A stretch of 7,409 bases of DNA from a bacterium (GTDB lineage Bacteria > 4484-113 > JALSIF01), in assembly GCA_026981635.1 (NCBI GenBank), contig JALSIF010000314.1, positions 1 to 7,409 of the forward strand, written 5' to 3'. Position 1 is the first letter of the stretch. The number at the start of each line of letters is the position of its first letter. The notes under the pieces were generated by a model. The model did not search any database, had not been told where the DNA came from, and saw nothing but the letters and a program-made list of their open reading frames with translations. Positions 1 through 4,894 of the stretch are shown here, piece after piece. The position numbers were made by a program, and so were the translations under genes.

Positions 1-385
1 TGATGCGGGCCATGATGTCACTGCCGAAACGGGCATCCAGGGGTGAGGAGAAGTTGAGCATCCCCACCACCTCACCCGCTCCCTCGGGGAGACGGTCGGC
101 CCTGGTCTCGTCGCGGAAGGAGCGGCTGGAGATGCGCACCGTCTCCTCCCCCTCAAAGGCCTGTTCGGGAAAGTCCACCCTGGTGGTCTGGGAAAACTGG
201 TCCGCGTCAGCAAGATAGATAAAGTCATAGAAGGTGGGATTGACCACCGTCTCGCTCACCTCCCGGCCCAGCACGATGGCGCTGCCGGGAAAGGTGCTGG
301 CCGAGCGGATGGTGCCCGTGCCGCAGGCAGAAAGCAGTGCCATGAGAAGTCCCAGACCGGCTAGGGTTAGGTAGCAGGTTCTCAT
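1..385 (-). CDS. Putative lipoprotein of unknown function (C-terminus cut by window edge)
   Basis: This reads from an ATG at 385 down to the window edge, giving 128 residues with no stop. The N-terminus is a classic lipoprotein signal peptide: MRTCY, a hydrophobic run LTLAGLGLLMALL, then the lipobox L-S-A-C with the lipidated cysteine at residue 21. The mature chain begins CGTGTIRSAS, is mostly polar and acidic, and shows no domain I recognise. It is probably anchored to the outer face of a membrane after Lgt/LspA processing. The start is supported by GGTGA placed 7 bases upstream and by a perfect TATAAT box 18 bases upstream. It is divergent from fliS, with 77 bases between the two starts. 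Function unknown; the lipoprotein call is firm. Confidence 0.85.
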   Translation of the reverse strand, partial: MRTCYLTLAGLGLLMALLSACGTGTIRSASTFPGSAIVLGREVSETVVNPTFYDFIYLADADQFSQTTRVDFPEQAFEGEETVRISSRSFRDETRADRLPEGAGEVVGMLNFSSPLDARFGSDIMARI

Positions 386-403
386 AGAAGCTTCACCGCA
401 GGG

Positions 404-409
404 ATTATA
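404..409 (-). promoter_or_regulatory. -10 box TATAAT for the lipoprotein gene
   Basis: Read on the minus strand this is a perfect TATAAT, ending 18 bases before the ATG at 385. Transcription would start near 397, giving a short leader that still holds the GGTGA ribosome site (about 393-397). No good -35 match is visible at the usual distance; that position falls inside the palindrome at 419-437. Confidence 0.6.
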
Positions 410-437
410 GCCCCCGCCGGGGGCTAAATTTGCCCCC
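410..437. repeat. Nested inverted repeats, operator-like, between lipoprotein and fliS
   Basis: Three six-base arms alternate here: GCCCCC (410-415), GGGGGC (419-424), GCCCCC (432-437). The middle arm can pair with either neighbour. The right-hand pairing forms an odd-length palindrome at 419-437 with AAATTT in its centre; 8 of its 9 pairs match. It covers the expected -35 position of the lipoprotein promoter and lies 25 bases before the fliS ATG. A protein-binding site is plausible. The regulator is unknown. Confidence 0.4.
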
Positions 438-462
438 GCCCGCTCCGATTGATTAGGTATCC

Positions 463-936
463 ATGGAGAGAGAGATTAATCCAAGCCGGAAAACCCTGAC
501 CGAATATCTGGAGCGCTCCGTGCTTGAGGCCGAGCCCGAGCGGCTGGTGCTGATGCTCTACCAGGGGGCGATCCGCTTCATCAGCGAGGCCGAGCGAGCC
601 ATTGAGGACCGCCGTCTGGACCGCGCCCACCTGAAGATCCTTCGCGCCCACGCCATCATCGGCGAGCTCTCCGCCACCCTGGACCTGGAAAAGGGTCGTG
701 ACATCGCCAAGAACCTGGCCCTCACCTACGACTACGTCCTCCATCTCCTAACCGAGGCCGACATCACCAAGGACCGCAGCCTCTTGGTCACCGCCCGCGG
801 CCTGCTGGAGCCCCTGGCCGAGGCCTGGGAGGAGGCCTTCTACGGCAAGGAGGAGACCGCCCCGTCGCCCCCCGCTCCTCCCCCCAACGGAGAGGGGGAA
901 AGCGAGCCGGTAAAGCGCCTTGACCTTACCGGCTAG
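463..936 (+). CDS. fliS: Flagellar secretion chaperone FliS
   Basis: The product is 157 residues. FliS binds newly made flagellin in the cytoplasm, stops it polymerising early and hands it to the flagellar export gate. Family features are clear: an N-terminal Y with nearby acidic residues, then EPERLVLMLYQGAIRFISEA (24-43; the family pattern is P-x-x-L-I-x-M-L-Y-D-G-A), then HAIIGELSATLDLEKGRDIAKNL (63-85), YDYVLHLLTEAD (89-100) and a closing LAEAWEEAF (118-126). FliS usually ends near this last helix. Here about 30 more residues follow, rich in proline (PSPPAPPPNGEGE) and coded by a palindromic stretch. AGGT at 455-458 may serve as a weak ribosome site for the ATG at 463. The next gene starts within 6 bases of the stop, so the two are probably co-transcribed. 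No flagellin or fliD is in view. Confidence 0.9.
   Translation: MEREINPSRKTLTEYLERSVLEAEPERLVLMLYQGAIRFISEAERAIEDRRLDRAHLKILRAHAIIGELSATLDLEKGRDIAKNLALTYDYVLHLLTEADITKDRSLLVTARGLLEPLAEAWEEAFYGKEETAPSPPAPPPNGEGESEPVKRLDLTG
873..934 (+). repeat. Two abutting hairpins across the fliS 3' end
   Basis: The first hairpin (873-904) pairs CGCT with AGCG and TCCCCC (879-884) with GGGGGA (894-899) around a 9-base loop, with a small internal loop. The second (905-934) is a perfect 9-bp inverted repeat, AGCCGGTAA (905-913) with TTACCGGCT (926-934), around a 12-base loop. The second stem ends inside the fliS stop codon and 2-5 bases before the next gene's possible starts. No T-run follows, so these are not standard intrinsic terminators. 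They could act in translational coupling or RNA processing. Confidence 0.5.
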
Positions 937-939
937 TTG

Positions 940-1317
940 GTGAGCGCCGTGGAGGAAAGAGAATCCCCCCTCGCCGCCCAGCTCACCCGCTGCGAAGAGC
1001 TATGCCGTTTGGTAAGAGAGGAGATTGTTGCCGAGGAGACCGACCCGGAGAGGCTCTCCCGCCTGCTGGACGAACTTGCCTCCCGCAGCCAGACGGTGGA
1101 GCGGCTGGGCACCGCCGATCCCCCCCTGGGAGATGAAGTGATAGCCCGCCTTCGTCGGCTGATTGCCGAGGTGACCGAGCTTGCCCAGCTTGCCCGCCTG
1201 GTGGGCAGGCGCCTGGGCACCCGCCTTAAACATATAAGCAAGGGGATAAACACCCTCTCCGGCTACCAGGACCACACCCACCAATCGGTGGCCGCCCTGA
1301 TTGACCGCCGGGGATAG
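940..1317 (+). CDS. FlgN/FliT-like flagellar export chaperone (probable)
   Basis: This is a small, charged, almost entirely helical protein of about 125 residues. There is no signal peptide or membrane segment, so it should be cytoplasmic. Helices with leucine heptads span about residues 11-55 and 65-100. The C-terminal stretch LKHISKGINTLSGYQ followed by ALIDRR resembles the end of FlgN/FliT-type chaperones, which bind hook-filament junction or cap proteins (FlgK/FlgL, FliD) before export. The position directly after fliS fits FliT, which often follows fliS. Two tandem starts are possible, TTG at 937 and GTG at 940; neither has a ribosome site, and the gene begins right after the fliS stop, so translation probably depends on coupling. 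Sequence similarity alone is weak; the assignment rests on size, helical character, tail motif and neighbour. Confidence 0.55.
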   Translation: MSAVEERESPLAAQLTRCEELCRLVREEIVAEETDPERLSRLLDELASRSQTVERLGTADPPLGDEVIARLRRLIAEVTELAQLARLVGRRLGTRLKHISKGINTLSGYQDHTHQSVAALIDRRG

Positions 1318-1332
1318 GGGGCTCCTCCCCTA
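1315..1332 (+). repeat. Short hairpin after the FlgN/FliT-like gene
   Basis: TAGGGG (1315-1320, including the stop codon) pairs with CCCCTA (1327-1332) around a 6-base loop. The next bases are AAATCC, so there is no T-run and this is not a convincing terminator. Its right arm overlaps the TAAAAT box of the next gene. Confidence 0.3.
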
Positions 1333-1336
1333 AAAT
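1331..1336 (+). promoter_or_regulatory. -10 box TAAAAT for the ABC ATPase
   Basis: TAAAAT ends 6 bases before the GTG at 1343. A start site about 7 bases downstream of the box would fall on the start codon itself, so the transcript would be leaderless; this agrees with the absence of a Shine-Dalgarno site. A TTGACC at 1301-1306 resembles a -35 element but is 24 bases away, too far for a standard promoter. Confidence 0.45.
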
Positions 1337-1342
1337 CCGCCC

Positions 1343-2353
1343 GTGGTGCTGCTCAGGGTCTCGGGCCTCAGGGTGGGCTTTCCCTCCCCGCACGGCTTTA
1401 TCCCGGTGGTGGGTCCCCTGGACCTCACCATCGCCCCCGGAGAGCGGGTCGCCCTGGTGGGCGAGTCGGGCTCCGGCAAGACCCTCACCGCCCTCACCAT
1501 CGCCGGCCTTGAGCGGATGGTGGGGGCCCGCCGCACCGCCGGCACCATCACCCTGGGCGACACCGAGCTTACCCGCCTTGACGGCCGCGGCTGGCGCCGG
1601 GTGAGGGGCAGGCGGATCGGCTTCGTCTTCCAGGACCCCCTCTCCTCCCTAAACCCCCTGCTCACGGTGGGCGAACAGATCGTGGAGGCCCTGCTGGCCC
1701 ATCAGCGGATGGCCCGCCGAGAGGCCCTCGCCCGAGCGGAGGAGCTACTCGCCTCGGTGGGCATTGACCGGCCGGCGGAGCGTCTCCGGCAGTACCCCTT
1801 TGAGTTCTCCGGCGGCATGCGCCAGCGGGTGATGCTGGCCATCGCCATCGCCAACCACCCCCAGCTCCTCATCGCCGATGAGCCCACCACCGCCCTGGAC
1901 GTGACCGTCCAGGCGGGGATCATCCGCCTGATCCAAAGGCTGAGTGACCAGCTGGGCATCGCCCTCATGATCATCACCCACGACCTGGGGCTGGTGGCCC
2001 ACATCGCCCAGCGGGTGGTGGTGATGTATGCCGGCGAGCTGGTGGAGGACGCCCCGGTGGGCGAGTTCTACCGCCGCCAGCTCCACCCCTACCCGGAGCT
2101 GCTCCTTGGCTCGGTGCCCCGCCTGGACACCCCCCGCCGCACCCTTCCCCGCAGCATCCCCGGCTCACCCCCCCAGGCGGGAAGCTACCCCAGCGGCTGC
2201 CGCTTCCACCCCCGCTGCCCCCTGGCCGAGGAGGAGTGCCGCCAGCGCTCCCCCGGCTGGACCGAAATTTCCGGCCGCCGCTTCCGCTGCCTGGTCAGGG
2301 AGCGGGAGCTAGCCCGGCGCACCACCCCAGGGGAGGAGTTTCCCGCCGGCTAG
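1343..2353 (+). CDS. Oligopeptide/dipeptide ABC transporter ATP-binding protein (OppD/DppD type)
   Basis: This 336-residue protein is a full nucleotide-binding subunit of a peptide/nickel-type importer; it would drive uptake from the cytoplasmic face of the membrane. All ATPase motifs are intact: Walker A GESGSGKT (40-47), Q-loop Q97 in FQDPLSSLNP, signature FSGGMRQR (155-162), Walker B LLIADE (175-180) followed by the D-loop, and H-loop H213 in ITHDLG. The C-terminal extension is the oligo_HPY type (HPYPELLLGSVPRL, 248-261) with four cysteines at 286, 292, 299 and 316. A similar cysteine cluster has been reported to hold an Fe-S centre in a DppD protein. GTG at 1343 is chosen; GTG at 1346 is equally possible. 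No binding protein, permease or OppF partner lies next to it, so its substrate cannot be stated. Confidence 0.92.
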   Translation: MVLLRVSGLRVGFPSPHGFIPVVGPLDLTIAPGERVALVGESGSGKTLTALTIAGLERMVGARRTAGTITLGDTELTRLDGRGWRRVRGRRIGFVFQDPLSSLNPLLTVGEQIVEALLAHQRMARREALARAEELLASVGIDRPAERLRQYPFEFSGGMRQRVMLAIAIANHPQLLIADEPTTALDVTVQAGIIRLIQRLSDQLGIALMIITHDLGLVAHIAQRVVVMYAGELVEDAPVGEFYRRQLHPYPELLLGSVPRLDTPRRTLPRSIPGSPPQAGSYPSGCRFHPRCPLAEEECRQRSPGWTEISGRRFRCLVRERELARRTTPGEEFPAG

Positions 2354-2961
2354 AGGGGTACCGCCGGCTTCCCCCCTTCCCCCCGCCAGCGGGCGATAAG
2401 CGCCCGCACGGCGAGGAGGGCAAAGTAGATGGCCACCACCCCGATCACCACGGGGACCAGCCAGGCCAGCAGGGTGGCGATGAGGGCAACGAGGTCCTCC
2501 AGGAAGGAGAGCGCCGGGTTGGCCAGCCCGAAGGTGAGGGCGGTGGAGGCCAGGCGGGTGCTCCCCTTGGTCAGATGGACGGCGGTGGCCGCCGTCGCCC
2601 CCGCAACCAGCCCCAGCACCACCGCCAAGATGGGGTCAATGCGGCTAACTGGCACGGCGGTGAGGATGAAACCGGCCACCGGCTTAACCGCTGTGAGCCA
2701 CGCATCCTGCAGGTGGTCCAGGGCGGGCACCTTGTCCACCAGGAGCTCAAACACCACCGCCAGGGTGAGCACGATGAGGGCGGTGTCGCTTGCCACCCAC
2801 TCCCAGCCCGATCCGGGAGCAAGCTGAACGGCGCCGGTGCGCACAAAGAGGCCCAGGGCAAGCAGGGGCAGAAAGGCCCTCAGCCCGGCCACGGTGGAGA
2901 GGGTAAAGCCCAGCAGGACCAGGTAGACGATCTGCAGGGGGTCTATCCCTTGGCCCGCCAC
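2350..2961 (-). CDS. DUF4126-type integral membrane protein
   Basis: This 203-residue hydrophobic protein has about five to seven membrane segments (roughly 9-24, 27-41, 58-75, 91-104, 108-128 and one or two in 153-188). Its sequence recalls the DUF4126 family: GLRAFLPLLALG (26-37) near the N-terminus, then FELLVDKVPALDHLQDA (71-87), with conserved E, D-K-x-P and D residues between membrane helices, then KPVAGFIL. The molecular function of this family is not known. It starts with GTG, with no Shine-Dalgarno site but a perfect TATAAT box 9 bases upstream. Its stop codon shares the palindrome CTAG (2350-2353) with the stop of the ABC ATPase, so the two genes converge and overlap by 4 bases. The C-terminus is short and basic, probably cytoplasmic. 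Confidence 0.8.
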   Translation of the reverse strand: MAGQGIDPLQIVYLVLLGFTLSTVAGLRAFLPLLALGLFVRTGAVQLAPGSGWEWVASDTALIVLTLAVVFELLVDKVPALDHLQDAWLTAVKPVAGFILTAVPVSRIDPILAVVLGLVAGATAATAVHLTKGSTRLASTALTFGLANPALSFLEDLVALIATLLAWLVPVVIGVVAIYFALLAVRALIARWRGEGGKPAVPL

Positions 2962-2970
2962 TCTGGGATG

Positions 2971-2976
2971 ATTATA
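2971..2976 (-). promoter_or_regulatory. -10 box TATAAT for the DUF4126 gene
   Basis: A perfect TATAAT on the minus strand ends 9 bases before the GTG at 2961, predicting a leader of only about 2-3 bases. The same bases on the plus strand give GATTAT (2970-2975, 4 of 6 matches to TATAAT), which could serve the divergent glycosylase gene 17 bases further on. No -35 consensus is evident on either strand. Confidence 0.55.
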
Positions 2977-2991
2977 GGCCCCACCGGTCCC

Positions 2992-3918
2992 ATGAAGAGC
3001 GCTCCGCCATCAACCACCACCACCCTAACCCCCCCTGCTCCCCTGAGCTGGGAGTGGACCCTGCGCACCTGGTACGACGACCACCGCTGCCTCCTCTGCC
3101 GCACAGTGGAGCAGGGCCTCTGGCGGGTGGTGGAGTGGGAGGACCGCCCCGTCCTCCTCCACCTGAGCGGGAGCCAGGGGACAGTAGAAGTGGCCTACTA
3201 CGGCCGGATGGACCAGAGTCTCCTTTGCCGCAGGGCGAGCCGCCTGCTCAACCTCCACTGGGACCGCCAGGGCTTCCTCCGCCTCGCCGCCGCCACCCCC
3301 CTCGCCCTCCTCGCCCGCCGGATGAGGGGACTTACCCTGGTGGGCTTCGCCAGCCGGTGGGAGGGGGTGGTGGCCTGCCTGGTGAGCCAGCAGCTGAGCC
3401 TCAGCGCCGCCCTCTCCATCCGAAACCGCCTCGCCCAGACCTTCGGCCAGCAGGCCTGCGTCACTCCCCAGGGCCTTCCCCTCTACACCCTGCCCCCGCC
3501 CGAGGAGGTGGCCGAGATGAGGGAGGAAGCCCTGCGGGCGGTGGGCCTTAGCCGCCCCAAGGCCCGCCACCTGAGGGAGCTTGCCCGCCTCATGGCGGAG
3601 GGGGAGTTCCCCAGCGAGGAGGAGATCCGACACCTGCCCAGGGAGCGGGCGGTGGAGCGGCTAAGGGTCCTGCCTGGCCTCGGTGAGTGGTCGGCCAACT
3701 ACCTCATGGTGCGCGCCTACGGCCACCCCGACGGCTTTCCCGCCAGCGACGCCGGCCTCCTGCGCAACCTCATGCTTGCCCTGGGAATGGAGAAAAGGCC
3801 CACCCCAGCCCAGGCGGAGGAGCTGGCCGCCCCCTTCGCCGGTCAGCGCTCCCTGCTTACCGCCCTGCTTTGGACCTGCCGGAGGGGGGAGGGAGATCTC
3901 CCCTCCCCTCGCTGTTAG
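2992..3918 (+). CDS. alkA: DNA-3-methyladenine glycosylase II (AlkA-type, HhH-GPD)
   Basis: The product is 308 residues (E. coli AlkA has 282). It should cut alkylated bases such as 3-methyladenine from DNA, opening base-excision repair. The HhH-GPD core starts near 115: FASRWEGVVACLVSQQLS (119-136, family pattern 'I-x-x-Q-Q-x-S'), LSRPKARHLRELA (186-198), then the helix-hairpin-helix LPGLGEWSANYLMVRAYG (227-244) and FPASDAGLL (249-257). D253 lines up with the catalytic Asp of AlkA. Where bifunctional OGG1/Nth enzymes carry a lysine, this protein has W233, as AlkA does, so a monofunctional glycosylase is expected. The N-terminal 110 residues are divergent, like the AlkA N-domain. ATG at 2992 is chosen; ATG at 2968 is in frame but would lie inside the promoter region. 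The frame stays open far upstream only because it is antisense to the DUF4126 gene. Confidence 0.87.
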   Translation: MKSAPPSTTTTLTPPAPLSWEWTLRTWYDDHRCLLCRTVEQGLWRVVEWEDRPVLLHLSGSQGTVEVAYYGRMDQSLLCRRASRLLNLHWDRQGFLRLAAATPLALLARRMRGLTLVGFASRWEGVVACLVSQQLSLSAALSIRNRLAQTFGQQACVTPQGLPLYTLPPPEEVAEMREEALRAVGLSRPKARHLRELARLMAEGEFPSEEEIRHLPRERAVERLRVLPGLGEWSANYLMVRAYGHPDGFPASDAGLLRNLMLALGMEKRPTPAQAEELAAPFAGQRSLLTALLWTCRRGEGDLPSPRC

Positions 3919-3921
3919 AAT
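3916..3921 (+). promoter_or_regulatory. -10 box TAGAAT for fmt
   Basis: TAGAAT lies 10 bases before the TTG start of fmt; its first three bases are the stop codon of the glycosylase gene. No Shine-Dalgarno site precedes the TTG. A short-leader transcript for fmt-rsmB, besides any read-through from alkA, would explain this. The overlap with a stop codon makes chance more likely here than at the other boxes. Confidence 0.4.
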
Positions 3922-3931
3922 GCCCCCTGCC

Positions 3932-4894
3932 TTGCGGTTCGTGCTCATGAGCTCCACCGAGTTCGGCCTTCCCCTGCTTACTGCCCTGCTGGAGCGCACC
4001 GTGCCCGGCGCCGAGCTGGTCGGGGTGGTGACCACCCCGCCCAAAGCGGCCGGCCGCGGCCTGAAACTTACCCCCTCGCCCATCGCCCAGGCTCTCTCCG
4101 CCCAGGCCCCCGAGCTGCCGGTGATGGCGCCGGAGAACCTGACCAGCAACCCCGACCTCCAGCGCACCCTCACCCGCCTCGCCCCCGACGGACTGGTGGT
4201 GGCAAGCTACGGCAAGATCATCCCCCGCTGGATCCTTGACCTCACCCCCTGGCCCCTGGGCATCCACCCCTCCCTCCTGCCCAAGCTCAGGGGTCCCAGT
4301 CCGGTGCGCACCGCCGTTCTCCAGGGCCTGACCGAGACCGGCATCACCGTCTTCATCATGGACGAGAAGGTGGACCACGGCCCCATCCTCACCCAGCGGA
4401 GGACACCGGTGGGCCGCGATGAGACCTACGGCAACCTGCTCACCCGCCTGGCCCGGCTGGGGGTGGAGGTGTTTGCCGAGGCGGTAAGCCTCATCTCCAG
4501 CAAGGTGGCCAAGCCCATCCCCCAGAACGACGAGGAGGCCACCAATACCCGCAAGTTCACCCGCCGGGACACCTTCCTGGACTTCTCCCGCCCCCGACGA
4601 GAAGTCCACAATCTGGTGCGGGCGATGAACCCCGACCTGGGGGCGGCGGCCCGCTTCCGCAGCGGACTGCTCAAGGTCTGGCGCACCAAACTTTCCGATC
4701 TAACCCCGCAAGTTGAGCTTGCTCCGGGGGAGCTTGCGGTGGTGGCCAAACAGCGCCTCCTGTTGGGCTGCGGCGACGGGCCGCTGGAGGTGCTGGAGGT
4801 CCAGCCGGAGAGCCGCAACCGGATGCCCGCCCAGAGCTTCGTAAACGGCTTTAAGCCCGCCCCCGGCGAGCGGCTGGAAAAGATTGAGCGGTGA
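3932..4894 (+). CDS. fmt: Methionyl-tRNA formyltransferase
   Basis: The product is 320 residues (E. coli Fmt has 315). It transfers a formyl group from 10-formyl-tetrahydrofolate to Met-tRNA(fMet), needed for translation initiation. TTG at 3932 is chosen because MRFVLMSSTEFGLPLLTALL matches the family start (M-R-I-V-F-M-G-T-P-E-F); the in-frame ATG at 3920 adds four residues that do not fit. Motifs: PPKAAGRGLKLTPSP (36-50), SYGKIIP (92-98), the loop HPSLLPKLRGPSP (112-124), MDEKVDHGPIL (143-153), and a C-terminal OB-like domain from about 210 (TRRDTFLDFSRP). Of the Asn-His-Asp triad, H112 and D148 are present but the Asn position is G110. It follows alkA by 13 bases and overlaps the next gene at TGATG, a usual fmt-rsmB arrangement. 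Confidence 0.93.
   Translation: MRFVLMSSTEFGLPLLTALLERTVPGAELVGVVTTPPKAAGRGLKLTPSPIAQALSAQAPELPVMAPENLTSNPDLQRTLTRLAPDGLVVASYGKIIPRWILDLTPWPLGIHPSLLPKLRGPSPVRTAVLQGLTETGITVFIMDEKVDHGPILTQRRTPVGRDETYGNLLTRLARLGVEVFAEAVSLISSKVAKPIPQNDEEATNTRKFTRRDTFLDFSRPRREVHNLVRAMNPDLGAAARFRSGLLKVWRTKLSDLTPQVELAPGELAVVAKQRLLLGCGDGPLEVLEVQPESRNRMPAQSFVNGFKPAPGERLEKIER

Noticed and set aside
1301-1306. TTGACC as a -35 element for the ABC ATPase
   Set aside because: The spacing to TAAAAT is 24 bases, well outside the usual 16-18, and the bases are part of the FlgN/FliT-like reading frame.
1315-1336. Intrinsic terminator after the FlgN/FliT-like gene
   Set aside because: The stem is only 6 bp and is followed by AAATCC, not a T-run.
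2343-2369. Bidirectional terminator formed by two CCGCCGGCT copies around the shared stops
   Set aside because: The copies are a direct repeat. Only GCCGGC can pair between them, and no T-run follows on either strand.
2236-3918. A 560-residue open frame that ends as the glycosylase
   Set aside because: Its first 240 residues are antisense to the DUF4126 gene, low in complexity and unlike any glycosylase. The promoter-like spacer at 2962-2991 and the family length fit a start at 2992.
3857-4609. A 250-residue minus-strand frame inside fmt
   Set aside because: Shadow of fmt, with repetitive G/H/Q-rich composition and no ribosome site or recognisable domain.
3683-4894. A 403-residue frame that ends as Fmt
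   Set aside because: The first 80 or so residues overlap the HhH-GPD core of the glycosylase in another frame. The Fmt N-terminal motif begins exactly at TTG 3932.
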